A stretch of DNA of 64,000 nt from Cytidiella melzeri. Lineage: Eukaryota; Basidiomycota; Agaricomycetes; Polyporales; Irpicaceae. Under the pieces are notes generated by a model that worked only from the letters and a program-made list of their open reading frames with translations, was not told the origin of the DNA and made no database searches. The first letter of the stretch is position 1; each line of letters starts with the position of its first letter. The DNA lies in the NCBI GenBank assembly GCA_022592445.1, contig JABYQR010000010.1:246680-310679 (forward strand). Reading direction: 5' to 3'. Below, piece by piece: positions 10,036 through 20,997 of this stretch. The position numbers were made by a program, and so were the translations under genes.

Positions 10036-11559
10036 AATGTCTTCCGCTTCTCACGCTGTTACCCCAGGTCCTGCACCTTCTGACCACACCACAAACGTCC
10101 CTACTACCTCTGCCGTCATCGACCAATCCACTGCCCGCATCACGGCATCACGACGAGTCTCAGCACCCCCCTCTGATCGTTGACGCACTCCATTCAACAC
10201 TCTCCGCGACAACTTCGCTCGCTATCACCCCACTAAGCCATTGTTAGACAATAGCAATGATCCTATGGACGACGACAAGGCGCACAAAAGGCGAAGGGGC
10301 AAACTGCCCAGAGCCCATCGTGCACCGTCCCCCTCGCCATCTGGCCCTACTGACTCCGCGCGAGCGGTGTCATCCCTCCTTTCTGTGCCTCCAAAGCACA
10401 ATGTGGAGTATACTATTTCACTGAGCGACGTCCACAAAGCCTTCGCAGACGTTGGCAGACTTACGGGTCCTGATACCTGGCCGATGTGGAAGTTCCGCGT
10501 CAATACTGCGATGTCGACTATCGTCGATTTCTACAGCTACAGGGGTGGTCTGACTATCCTCAAGAGGTCCAACGGGCTGTCTTCAACGTCCTGGCGGGAC
10601 ACATCGCAGACTCTGTGATGGCGAACTATCTCAACAAGACCGCGCCTCACAGACTGATGGAGAAACTCTCCGAACGTTTCAAGCCGACTTCTACTATGTC
10701 GGACGCGAACAAAATTTTCCAACTCTTCTCCCTCCGCCGTCCTGTCCACAAAATGGACAAACTACTTGACGACGCGCACAACCTCTACTCGAAGATTCTG
10801 TCCAAGGGTATCGAATTCCCTCAGCACATCTTATACTCCGCCCTTGTCCGCATCATCCCCCCTGCCTATGCGCATACTTGCACTAGCTATGAGGCTGGCG
10901 TGCGTTCTCATACTCCTGCAGGCAAGAAGTACAACTACAACACCATCTCTCTGAGCGTCGAGCTTTGCCGCAACTTCCATAGCTGGCGACTCGCTCATCC
11001 ACTCGACCGCTCTCGGTCCAAGGGTTCGTCAACCCTTGTTCCTCGCAATAGGCCCGCTGGTGGTTCATCCGCCACGTCGCCAGCAGTCGACAAACATGTC
11101 GAACGTCCGGCGAAAGCCACTTCCTCTGCTCGTGCGGCCGCCGCTCCTTACTCTAAGGAGAAGTCCGTCCGTGACATTTCAAAGATGAAGTGTTACAACT
11201 GTAACGAGACAGGCCACACGACGACTACTTGCCCTTCGCCCTGGACAGAGAAGTCCAAGGAGGCAATGAAGAGGAAGGGTATCACCCGGAAGTCCGTTGC
11301 TGCTGGTGCCAAGGGCAAAGCTGCCACTGCCGCTGCTGTTGTTGCCACTCCCGCTGTTGCTGGTCCGTCGACAACTACTCCTTGTCGCAACCAGAGTGCG
11401 TGGGTGTCGGCTCTCTCTGAGTCCAATGTCACTATGCACGTAAGTACTTTGCTTACTACTACTTTTACTACTCTACTTCCGCTGTATGCGACTTCGTCAA
11501 CAGACGAGTCGATACACATTCTTGATACTGGCGTGACTATACACTGTACGCTGTATTGA
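10036..11559 (+). pseudogene. CopB1 Gag-protease, broken
   Basis: Starts at ATG 10036 (MSSASHAV) as in CopB2. A TGA at 10181-10183 replaces an Arg codon. The frame resumes, then shifts near 10557 where CopB2 has one extra T. A zinc knuckle CYNCNETGHTTTTC lies near 11193, and the protease motif ILDTGVTIHCT near 11520 ends at TGA 11557 (CopB2 has CGA). Substitutions relative to CopB2 are mostly Glu to Lys, Asp to Asn and Arg to Cys/His, that is G:C to A:T at CpG. Confidence 0.9.
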
Positions 11560-13412
11560 GACTTACTTTTCAATGTCCACTCCGTACCAACTATTGTACT
11601 GACTGTTGCCAACTCAGAACAACTAGTTTTGAAACTCGCTGGTGACATGGTACTCGAGGTGGAACAGGAAAGTGGTAAGCTTACTGAACTCTTGCTGAAG
11701 AATGTCTACTTCAACTCAACTCTACCTTTCACTTTAATCAGCGTTGGGAAACTTGACTCTGATTATCGTTTTACGTTCTGTCATGGACTTTGTACTATAT
11801 ACGACTCAAACTCGACTTGTGTGGCTGTTGTTAGAAAATCAAATGATTTATACACGCTATCATCAACTCGAGTTACTTCTTTAGCAAGCGTGCATAGAAC
11901 TGGCATTACTCTACTTGAACTACATAAAAAACTCGGTCATCTCAGTTACTTCATGATCAAGAAACTACTTCAAACTTTGTCAATCATTACTGATCATATA
12001 ACTGACCATACTGAAACTCCGTGCAAGGATTGTTTACTTAACAATATCCATCGCAATACCGTACCTAAACTTCGTTCTTCATCGTTAGCTGAAGCTTTCG
12101 AAGATCACTTTCATATCAACATCTTTGGGCCTCTACCCACAGTGTTGATTACTGGTAAACATAAATACTGGTTGACTATCGTCGACGATGCTACTAGATG
12201 GTTAGTACTTGCACCACTAGTTACTAAAGATGATGCCTATACTCAATGGGTGATTCTCTCTACTGAACTTTTGACGCAATATGGTATTCGTGTCAAGATA
12301 CTTCAAGCCGATAATGACGGTATCTTTACCAGTAAAGCTATGACTGCTTACTTGAAAACTCAAGGAACTATACTATGTCTTACTGTACACAATACTCCTC
12401 AGCAAAATGGTGTTGCTGAGCGTGTACATCAAACTATTATGAACTTGATTCGAGTAAACCTGCATACTGCATCTTTACCAAATCGACTATGGTGGTACGC
12501 TGCATTATACGCGATGTATGTGTACAATCGTTCTCCTCGTACTCTACTTAACTACAAAACTCCTTACTTTAAGCAATATGGCACAGACGCTAACCTTGAT
12601 GGACTTCAAGTCTTTGGTCAGCCGTGCATTGTATACGACGAATATTGCACAAATAAACTAGCATCTAAGGGTAAAAGGGGAGTCTGGATAGGCTTCGCTG
12701 AACACTCTAAAGGTCACTGCATTTACTTCAGACAACGTGTCGGAGTTGAATGTAACTTGCAATTTGTTGACTCTACAATACAAATTGAAGGGGAGAAAGA
12801 ACCAAATGTTGAAAAACTTACTACTGAAAAACAACTTGAACTTGAGGACAACCCTCACATAGAACCAATGGAAATCGAGGAGCCTGACCCTACTGGTCCA
12901 AGGCGTTCCAACAGAACTCCTCAACTATCGCGTAAAGCTCGTGGTCTAAACTACGACGGAGTAGACACTAACATTGCTTTCTACTTAATCGAGTTTAACG
13001 CTTACTATGCTGAGGACGTCGGTGACCCTGTCACTTTCAAAGATGTACTGAGTCATCCTCTCAAAGACGATTGGTTTAAGTCTATGAAACTTGAGGTTGA
13101 TACACTAGAGAAACTTGGCACTTGGGAATACTGTATCCCGCCGCCAAATGCCAACATTACTGGTTCTCGCTTCATCTACAAGACCAAGTACAAACATGGC
13201 AAAGTTACTAAACTCAAGTCAAGACTTGTTGCGCAAGGATACTCTCAGCGTGATGGTATTGATTACTATGCAAACGACTTGTTTGCTCCAGTCGCACACA
13301 TGAGTTCTATGCGACTCATACTTACACTTGCAGCTTCACTACACTTCGAGATTAACCAACTCAATGTTAAGTCTGCTTACTTATACGGTAAAATTAACGA
13401 TGATGAAGATCT

Positions 13413-13416
<4 letters not shown>
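11560..13416 (+). pseudogene. CopB1 integrase and RT N-terminal part
   Basis: Same frame as the end of gag-protease. Integrase HHCC zinc region (LHKKLGHLSYF...CKDCLL) near 11925-12035; catalytic residues in HINIFGPLP (Asp changed to Asn), QADNDGIF and PQQNGVAERVHQT; C-terminal GKRGVWIGFAEHSKGH; RT fingers from about 13120 (WEYCIPPPNA) to KSAYLYGK. The reading runs into the poly-A tract at 13417. Loss of the first catalytic Asp is a further inactivating CpG-type change. Confidence 0.88.

Positions 13417-13469
<53 letters not shown>
13417..13469 (+). repeat. 53-A homopolymer inside CopB1 RT
   Basis: An uninterrupted run of 53 A plus CCTAAAAAATT replaces three bases present in CopB2 and CopB3, breaking the RT frame. 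It could be the tail of a tiny retroposed insert, an expanded A run, or an assembly join. Confidence 0.9.
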
Positions 13470-13472
<3 letters not shown>

Positions 13473-13510
13473 AAAAAATTCGTCTGCCGCCAGGCGACTT
13501 ACTGCCCAAC

Positions 13511-14665
13511 TTGCCTAAGGGCTGGGTACTTAAACTACGCAAAACTATCTATGGCCTCAAACAAGCCGGACGTCGCTGGTACAAGGTACTATGTGATATA
13601 CTTTTCCAACTTGGACTCAAGCGTTCAGACTATGATAACGCCGTCTTCTACCTTTACAGGGGAGACAAACTAATACTTATACTCGCTGTTCATGTCAACG
13701 ATATTACTCTCTGTACTATTACTTCTGTCGTTGCTGAACAATTCGAGATAGCACTTAGACAGCATGTCAAGGTAACAAACAGTGGCACTATCCACTGGAT
13801 GCTTGGCATGGAGATTGATTACAACAAAGCCTCTGGTGTTGTTAAGCTTCGTCAACGCGATTATATCCAAACTATACTCAAACAAAATAACTTTGACCAT
13901 GATCATACACGCCGTACGCCTATGATACACGAGCACAACTTAGCCCCCCGTGACTCCAAAGAACCTCGTCAGGACGCTGACGCTATTAAACAATACATGT
14001 CTTTAGTCGGTGGTTTACAATATGTCGCTGACTGTACTCGACCAGACGTTGCATACTGCACTGGTCAACTTGCACAATACTTAGCTGACCCTTCTAAGAA
14101 ACACTTCGCTGCAGCTAAACAGTGTTACCTATACTTGAAGGGAATGTGCAATTACTGGCTTGTCCTAGGAAACCAAGCAACTACTACTAATATTTCACTT
14201 GTCGGATACGCTGATTCTGACAGTATGACTACATACGGCAATAAACCAATAATGGGCTACACCTTCACATACAATGACTCGCTTATCTCTTGGTCAAGTA
14301 AGTGTGGCTCACTAGTAACACTATCGGTCACCAAAGCCGAATTATACGCCTTAGCGCATGCGTCAACTGAGGCTATATATCTAAAAGCACTCATTGACGA
14401 ACTACTTAACTTTACTATGGATCCTGTCAAAATGTATACTGACAGTGCATCAACTATTGCCATTGTTAGCTCACCTGACGAGCAACATTTGCAACAAACT
14501 AAACACTTCTAGATTCGTAAGAATTTCATCAGCAATTGTGTACTCAAGAAGTATATAACTATTCATCACATATCTTCTAACGATCAACGTGCTGATACAC
14601 TTACTAAAGCACTACCTCTCGAAAAACTCAAGCACTTCAATGAACTACTTCATATTCGTGCTTGA
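13511..14665 (+). pseudogene. CopB1 RT palm and RNase H
   Basis: RT continues in a new frame with the copia motif LRKTIYGLKQAGRRWYKVL, the active-site segment VHVNDITL (normally VDD) near 13690, and a C-terminal RNase H with VGYADSDSMTTYG, SLISWSSK and TDSASTIAI. A TAG at 14510-14512 replaces Glu. The rest to TGA 14663 resembles the CopB2 tail. About 13496-14471 is almost identical to CopB3 although flanking parts of the two copies are diverged. Confidence 0.88.
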
Positions 14666-14672
14666 GGGGGAG

Positions 14673-14842
14673 TGTTTGACTATATTAATTAGACACTTAA
14701 CGTACAAGCGCCGTAGTTACCTTATATATGACTTACTCTGATCAATGCAACGATACGCACTTTTGATCCCCAACTCTCACTGTGTGATCCCTCTCAATCT
14801 TGCTCTCTCAATGCTTTCCTCTACTTGCATAGCCTTCTAACA
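14673..14842 (+). repeat. CopB1 3' LTR (170 bp)
   Basis: TGTTTGACTA...CTTCTAACA, preceded by a GAGGGGGAG polypurine tract. Differs from the 5' LTR at five bases. Confidence 0.94.
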
Positions 14843-15093
14843 ATGTAGTTTCCCACGCCTTATTACAAGGACACTTTAGGTAGCAGAGTTCCCACAGTCT
14901 TGATATGGGAATTATGCAGCCGTATATGGAAACTCAAGTAGTAACCATCACATTAGCTGAGACGTACAGATATGGGTTGTAGTAGTACTATACATATATG
15001 TACGCCTGTGTTCTAGTAGCATAGGAAATGACATGGAAAGCACGTATGACTCCAGAGGATGCCTAAAGCATACATCTGAGGACAAGTACTAGC

Positions 15094-15190
15094 ATGAGTC
15101 ATTTACTCATTATGTACGCCTCTGGTACAAGTGCTGAGCCTAGTCATACAATGAGTCATGCACTCATAGCATGAGTCATGCATGAGTCAT
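15094..15190 (+). promoter_or_regulatory. Cluster of four ATGAGTCAT sites in LTR-D1
   Basis: Perfect 9-bp palindromic ATGAGTCAT elements at 15094, 15151, 15171 and 15182, upstream of the TATA-like stretch near 15265. This is the consensus for fungal Gcn4/Cpc1 bZIP factors (AP-1 type). Function is inferred; the sequence and clustering are seen. Confidence 0.65.
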
Positions 15191-15379
15191 GCACTTAGTA
15201 GTACAGTAGAATAGCTGAAGTAGACATGTGTAGTAGTCACTTACATAAGTAGATACAGACATGTATATAAGCAGAGCTGCTGAAGCAGCAAGAATAATAA
15301 GACTCATCTTCAAAGCTTAACAGCCTCTACCACTTGCACACATATTCCACTTTGTTACACACGTTGTGAATGATCAATC

Positions 15380-16027
15380 TCTCACACATTTTCAATGTTT
15401 CTACAAGACTTGCCTTACCAGGCAACGGTATTATTGGGAATATTTGAGTGCTTATTAGGCGCTTATCCAGCGCTTATCAGGTGCTTATTCCGGCGCTTAT
15501 TCTCAGTGCCTATCAATTGATGCGCTGATGCGCCTCCTGTCTCTGATGCACTGATGCGCTCCTTTCCTTATCTGTGTATCACATGGTAGAACTCTCTGGA
15601 ACCTTGTGGAACATGCTGGAACTATGATGTCATAGTATAGAACATTCCATTAGATGATGTCATAGTTCATAGAACCTTCTGGAAAAGTCTAGCCTTGGAA
15701 CTGGGTCATGGGGTCAGGTCATGGGGACAATTGCTATTGGTTGATTATTGAAGTGGCACCACTAGGGCATAGGGCATGCTTAGTAAGGTAGATTACTTCA
15801 CTTACTCATGTAGGTATAAGAGGTCTTAGGGTAGTACCTGGGGTCCTGCCCTTCATGTATCTATAGAGGCACTCCTGAGGGCATATCCCCTCAGTCTTAT
15901 CCACTCTGTTGATCAAGGACTACTCAGTACTCCCCAGTACACACTCTCACCAACACTCTACTCTCTATCTCACTATCTCCCCTTCAAACTTAACACTTAT
16001 CTGGTGAGTGTAACCTTAACTGTTACA
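15380..16027 (+). repeat. LTR-G, copy 1 (648 bp)
   Basis: Aligns along its length with the solo LTR at 52017-52742 (inverted): shared start (TCTCACA here, TGTCACA there) and shared end CTTAACTGTTACA. Contains tandem GCGCTTATC-type 10-mers; repeat number explains part of the length difference. No matching 5-bp repeat is seen, so it is probably the 5' LTR of an element whose interior continues at 16028, or a remnant. It cuts the CopE relic. Confidence 0.8.
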
Positions 16028-16605
16028 TTTGGATAAGACTGCCCCTACTCCCTCACGTCTCTGGACGTGCTGGAGGTTTCTTACCCCTTTCTTCTAGGTC
16101 TTGTGCCTGTGCGTGGGCCCCTTTAAAAATCCTCTAGATATAGAGGTAGCCGGACCATAGGCTCCAAGTGGTAGTCATATCTAGGCTTTGCCTTGATGTG
16201 CACAACTTGAATCACCCTCTCGCCCGACGCGCCTAGAGCTGATCAGAGCAGGGGTTGGCATTATGCCAACATGATGAAAGTGTGCCTCCCCACAGGCGAT
16301 AGTGGAGTCTGGTGTCAGACGCTCGTTATAAGAGCCAGACAACAGGACTAGAAGCCCATGAGTGCCTAGGCACGAAGACAGGTAACTTGTTCTGGCCGGA
16401 CTTAGGGTCAGTGTAATACTGATCCGCCAACCATTTGCCGCACGGGTGGAACCATGAAGGAGATCCTATTCACCACCGGACCTGGAGAGAGAGTCCAGGC
16501 CGACGCCGGCACTACCCCACGCACACACAGGACCTCTCCTTCATGGAGATTTGTTTCGCACACCACTGAGCTGACAAGCTCATCACACTTTGTCACACAG
16601 TCACC
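16028..16605 (+). other. Leader-like region after LTR-G
   Basis: No ORF of note. Several short inverted repeats occur, for example TTGGCATTATGCCAA near 16255. Position between an LTR and the ATG at 16606 suggests a 5' untranslated leader, but no tRNA-type PBS was recognised. Confidence 0.4.
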
Positions 16606-16817
16606 ATGCCGCTTTCCCGCTTCATTGCTGCTAGGTCTGGCCGCAAGGCCTCCTACTCTATCCCCGTCCGCAACGAAGTCACTGGACTTCAAGAATGCCT
16701 CACAGTCTCCAAGGAGACTCTTGACAAGTTCAAGGACGCTGGCAAGCCTTGCCGGCTCAAGTACCCCGGTAACAAGCCACTCATCAAGAGGATTGACCTC
16801 GAGGAGCAGGCTCGCAC

Positions 16818-17340
16818 TGTTTGAAAGTTACGAGTGTAGGGGATGACTAGGAGAGTCAACTAACTCTGGGAGTAAGTGTCTTAGTATTTATCTGCTCTCT
16901 AGGAGCTGTATATATACATGTCTGTAACTAGATTACTAATGCTACAGTAATGTCATATGAGTAAGGATTGGTAAGGATTGGTAATCCTATGAGTAATGAT
17001 TGGTAATGCACAGTCCTGCTTGCTAATACTACTGAATAGAGAATGTAAGCGATGACTGAGCATCCTACATAACTGAATGGTGCTGACTGAGCCTTTAGTA
17101 AGCTCAATACATTTGGTATATGAAATATGAGTCATGCAGAAGCCTCATGGTACTTCTGCTATTCAGTCATGGAAACTACTGGAACACGATGCCATATGGT
17201 GTAAGTATCGCATCGTGTGTGACCATAAGGATGGTGGAATCACATGCTATGTACTATCTGAGCTTATCTATGTACATATCTAATCTACATTGTCCATAGA
17301 TCTGATGTCCAATAATCAGCGATACAATCTCGCTTTGACA
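16818..17340 (-). repeat. CopA2 3' LTR
   Basis: 523 bp. Agrees with the CopA1 3' LTR at all eight positions where it differs from the CopA2 5' LTR. Contains an ATGAGTCAT site near 17127. Confidence 0.95.
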
Positions 17341-17397
17341 CTCCCACTTGATGCCAACATCATTTTGCTTTGAGCTACTTTGAATGACAGCATCTCG

Positions 17398-20300
17398 TCA
17401 GGGTGCAGTGAAGTTCACTAGTCCAAGACTCCCACTGAATTTAGACTGTTTCTGAAATGCCAATGACTTGGTCATAATATCAGCAACTTGGTCTTCAGTT
17501 GGGATGGCATAGAGTTCTGCCTTTTTGTCTTCATTTATGAACTCGCGAACATAGTGGTAACGAATGTCAATGTGCTTTGAACAAGCTTCAATCTTTGGAT
17601 TCTTTGTGAAGAAGATGGCACTGTGGTTGTCGCAATAGATTGTAGTGGGACCTCTTGGTGACATATCCAATTCTGTAAGCATAGTACGTATCCAAGCACA
17701 CTGCCTCGCTGTGTCGCATAATGCCATGTACTCTGCTTCCATTGAAGAGAGTGCTACGGTCTTCTGTTTCCTCGAGACCCATGACACTGCGCCTTTGGCC
17801 AGAAGGAATGCATAGCCAGTAGTGCAGTGTCTATCGTCTTTGTTCTCAGCCCAGTCTGCGTCTGAGTACCCAACTAGTCCAGATTGGCTGCGTCCATCAT
17901 ACTTGATAGCATATGACTGAGTACCAAGTAGATAACGGAGTATGTACTTTGCAGCATTCATATGGATCTGAGTGGGATTTGACATATACTGAGAAAGACG
18001 TATGACAGCATATGAAATGTCGGGACGAGTACCAATCATAACATATATGAGTGTACCAATCAAGGCTTGATACAAACTCCTAAGCTCATGTTCCGCTGTA
18101 TAGTCGGAATCTGCTTTACGAAGTTCTAGTCCAGATGGTAAAGGTGTACGGGCAGGATTAGCATTGATCATTTGAAAACGTTTAAGAGCATCTTCAATGT
18201 ACGACCCTTGAGAAAGGTAGAGTGTACGCTCTTTACAATTTCTATGCACTTGCATGCCTAGGATTAGCTTTGCTTCTCCTAAGTCACGCATCTCATATTG
18301 ATTCATGAGATTTGTTTTGAGTGCTTTGATCCCAGCTTTATCGTTGCCAATAGGAAATATATCATCAACATAGAGGATAAGCATCAAAGTCCCCCCTTGT
18401 TGGTGATATATGTATACACCAGCATCGGACTCAATACGTTCAAAGCCTAAAGCTACAAGCGTAATGTGTATTTTGATATTCCAAGTTCGTGAAGCTTGTT
18501 TAAGTCCATAAATGGCTTTCTTAAGCAAACAAACATGGTTCTCTTTTCCCTTCTCTACAAAACCTTCTGGTTGTTCCATATAGATTTCCTCATCCAGTTC
18601 GCCGTACAGGAATGCTGTTTTTACGTCCAGTGCCTCGATTTCCCAATTCTCGAGTGCAGCTATAGCTAGTAGCGTGCGGATGGACTCAAAACGTGCGACT
18701 GGTGAGAAGGTTTCTTGATAATCGATTCCTTCAACTTGCGTGAAGCCTTTTGCTACAAGACGTGCTTTGTGACGACCGTCAGATTTGACTGCAAAGACCC
18801 ATTTGCATTTGACTATTTTTTGTGAGGGGTCTGGTCGTTTAACAAGCTTCCAAGTGCCATTCTTCATTTGAGAGGCAATTTCGTCTTGTGCAGCAACGTA
18901 CCATAAATCTCTATTGTCACTTTTCATCGCTTGTTTCCAAGTCTGAGGAAATTCGTTCATTGCGAACACCGTGACATATGAAGACAATATATGTTCTAGA
19001 GATTCAGATTGACCCTCCAATTGACTCGGTAGATCAGATGGGAGATCAATGTTCGATTCCTCCGGTGTCGAAGGTAATCTAGAAGATCCAGGTACTGGAT
19101 TAGACGCTGTACGTCTTACTGGTCCAGGTACTGCTGGCTTCATTGATTCTCTCCATTTAGCCGTTTGCTCCTTTTGTCGCTTTTCAACACCCTTATCGCG
19201 TGCAACTGCCTGTTCATTACACTTCACTTCTGTACCCCTATCACTGTGAAACTTCTTCATCTTTTGACCAGTCTGGTTTTCCGCCCATGTTTTCCATCTC
19301 TTAAACTCGGATAATGCTTGGTTTTTATGCTTGAGGTAACATTGTTCCCCTATACCAGTAGCATCGTCTAAGAGAGTCATGGCGTACTTATAACCATCAA
19401 TCGAAAGCGAAGGAAATTCAACTAAGTCCGAGTGAACCAGTTCTAGTGGCTCCTTGGCTCGTGATAAAGAGGGTGGTTTTGGAAGTTGCTTTCCTCGACC
19501 AAGTTCACATCCGTGGCATGGAGCAGTTGAGGACGGAACAGAGATACGCTCAGGTAATCCCTTAGTCCCTTCGTGAAGATTCTCAACAATGCGCTTCCAC
19601 GGATGTCCTAGCCTATTATGCCACAACAGATAATTATCAGGGGTCTTTATGGCTGCTACTGTCTCTTGTTGCTTTACTATGCGCGCATTTATGTGGTACA
19701 TGCCTGCGTCGTCACAGCTTCCATACAGGAAATCTTTGCCCTTGTGTTGTATAGTCCAGCCTTTCGCTGTTATTTGACTTGTATAGCCATTGGCCAAAGC
19801 CTTACAAGGTGCAAAGAATCGAGTAACTGCGTCTGGGATATAAAGAACGTTCTGAAGGGTGGCACGGCTTACTACACCATTTTTGAGCGTTGAGTCAATA
19901 ATCACAGTCCCCCTTCCCAATATCTGAAGTGACATTTTCCTTCCTGCAACCGAACAGAATCCGGGTTTCACTGCAGCGGAATATTGTACAAAGTCAGAAT
20001 ATTGGTTAGTGATATGGCTACTCGCGCCACTGTCAATAAGCCATTGGACAGTATCACGCTCGTGCGAGGAATAGAGTGAACCAGTGATCATTTCGAAAGA
20101 CTCAGTCTCGAATACAGGCATAGTTTCTACGTTAACACTTTGAACTCGTGCTTTTCCTTTTCCCTTCTGATCCTTTTTCCCATTCTTGTTGTCCTGTTTC
20201 TTCTTGTTCTGCTGCTGATTGTTCTGCGCTCCAGACGACTTGTTCTTCCGAGTATTGTTATTGGACGGTTTAGTGTCCCAGTGCTCCTCAGTAGAGTGAT

Positions 20301-20997
20301 TGGTCTTGCCACATCTGTCACATCTCTTTGAACCTTTATTGAATCGCTTGACTTGAGTTATCCTTGAAGCAGAGGTGCCTACTTCGTTAGAAAGACGCCT
20401 AGTTTCCTCAGCTTCAATCTTAGGAATGATGTTACTCAAGGTCAAGTTCTTCAGGTCATCGATAGTGCTGATGTATGCGGATAAAGCAAGATCATATGAA
20501 GGAGGAAGTTTTCCCAGCAACAGGAAAGCCTTCATTTTGTCGTCAAGAGTGAGACCAGCAGTAGCGACATCTTTGATCATGGTCTGGTACTTTTTGATCT
20601 GAGGACGTATTTCTTGATTTTCATCAAAGACCAGGTTGTTCAATTTCTTGAACGCAACCATGCTCTCGAGTATGTTGGACTTTTCGTACTCTTTCTTCAT
20701 GGTGTCCCAGATGTACTTTGCATCAGTGATCTTATCGTCGTCAAGTTTGGACTTGATAATATCGAAAGAAATCTTTGACAAGAGGTATCCAGCCGCTCGT
20801 ATATTCAACGTCTTCCATTTAGCAATCACTGCTGCATCAGCAGGAGAGCCTTGTTCCGTGCTAGCTCCGGTGACAATGTCCCAACCATCAATGAACATCA
20901 GAGTGGCCTGCATAGCCATCCTCCATTCTTGATAGTTATTGCCTTTAAGAACTGGTTTGTCATCCTTAGCTAGCTTCTGGATTTCGTCGGAACTCAT
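17398..20997 (-). CDS. CopA2 Gag-Pol polyprotein with internally deleted integrase
   Basis: 1199 aa, same length and domain order as CopA1: Gag, zinc-knuckle-like motif with terminal His, protease LIDSGASSH, integrase zinc region, core truncated after HSDRGTE, RT with YVDD, RNase H. Differences noted from CopA1: Lys to Glu in NLHEGTKG, Arg to Gly in NDKAGIKAL, Val to Phe in YVREFINED. Starts with the ATG that overlaps the ORF2 stop (ATGA). The open frame and low divergence suggest recent activity, but integrase function would have to be supplied in trans; CopD and CopC have the deleted segment. Confidence 0.94.
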   Translation of the reverse strand: MSSDEIQKLAKDDKPVLKGNNYQEWRMAMQATLMFIDGWDIVTGASTEQGSPADAAVIAKWKTLNIRAAGYLLSKISFDIIKSKLDDDKITDAKYIWDTMKKEYEKSNILESMVAFKKLNNLVFDENQEIRPQIKKYQTMIKDVATAGLTLDDKMKAFLLLGKLPPSYDLALSAYISTIDDLKNLTLSNIIPKIEAEETRRLSNEVGTSASRITQVKRFNKGSKRCDRCGKTNHSTEEHWDTKPSNNNTRKNKSSGAQNNQQQNKKKQDNKNGKKDQKGKGKARVQSVNVETMPVFETESFEMITGSLYSSHERDTVQWLIDSGASSHITNQYSDFVQYSAAVKPGFCSVAGRKMSLQILGRGTVIIDSTLKNGVVSRATLQNVLYIPDAVTRFFAPCKALANGYTSQITAKGWTIQHKGKDFLYGSCDDAGMYHINARIVKQQETVAAIKTPDNYLLWHNRLGHPWKRIVENLHEGTKGLPERISVPSSTAPCHGCELGRGKQLPKPPSLSRAKEPLELVHSDLVEFPSLSIDGYKYAMTLLDDATGIGEQCYLKHKNQALSEFKRWKTWAENQTGQKMKKFHSDRGTEVKCNEQAVARDKGVEKRQKEQTAKWRESMKPAVPGPVRRTASNPVPGSSRLPSTPEESNIDLPSDLPSQLEGQSESLEHILSSYVTVFAMNEFPQTWKQAMKSDNRDLWYVAAQDEIASQMKNGTWKLVKRPDPSQKIVKCKWVFAVKSDGRHKARLVAKGFTQVEGIDYQETFSPVARFESIRTLLAIAALENWEIEALDVKTAFLYGELDEEIYMEQPEGFVEKGKENHVCLLKKAIYGLKQASRTWNIKIHITLVALGFERIESDAGVYIYHQQGGTLMLILYVDDIFPIGNDKAGIKALKTNLMNQYEMRDLGEAKLILGMQVHRNCKERTLYLSQGSYIEDALKRFQMINANPARTPLPSGLELRKADSDYTAEHELRSLYQALIGTLIYVMIGTRPDISYAVIRLSQYMSNPTQIHMNAAKYILRYLLGTQSYAIKYDGRSQSGLVGYSDADWAENKDDRHCTTGYAFLLAKGAVSWVSRKQKTVALSSMEAEYMALCDTARQCAWIRTMLTELDMSPRGPTTIYCDNHSAIFFTKNPKIEACSKHIDIRYHYVREFINEDKKAELYAIPTEDQVADIMTKSLAFQKQSKFSGSLGLVNFTAP

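Larger units (their letters stand above)
9613..14842 (+). mobile_element. Copia retrotransposon CopB1, full length but decayed
   Basis: 5,230 bp with 170-bp LTRs (9613-9782 and 14673-14842) and a 5-bp TSD ATGTA (9608-9612 and 14843-14847). It has an initiator-Met-half PBS at 9783-9795 and a purine tract GAGGGGGAG before the 3' LTR. Compared with CopB2 it carries nonsense changes (10181, 11557, 14510), a 1-bp deletion near 10557 and a 53-A run at 13417. The two LTRs differ at five positions, three of them CpG transitions. Not autonomous. Confidence 0.96.
9576..15357 (+). repeat. Solo LTR-D1 (about 547 bp), split by CopB1
   Basis: LTR segments 9576-9612 and 14848-15357 flank CopB1. The LTR starts TGTTAAAAC, ends TTTGTTA and is bounded by TSD CACAC (9571-9575 and 15358-15362). 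The same LTR forms the 3' LTR of CopD (35081-43615, minus). The pre-insertion sequence is the CopE protease. Confidence 0.88.

Noticed and set aside
9821..10126. Arg/Ser-rich minus-strand ORFs opposite CopB gag (also 31602-32165)
   Set aside because: Antisense shadows of a Ser/Pro/Arg-rich gag; no conservation beyond that of gag itself.
15091..15190. ATGAGTCATGC repeats as a minisatellite rather than regulatory sites
   Set aside because: Spacing is irregular, and the sites are also conserved in the separate LTR-D2 copy; kept as regulatory candidates.
16028..16605. tRNA-type PBS directly after LTR-G at 16028
   Set aside because: TTTGGATAAGACTG does not resemble a tRNA 3' end I can name, and no TSD partner for this LTR was found.
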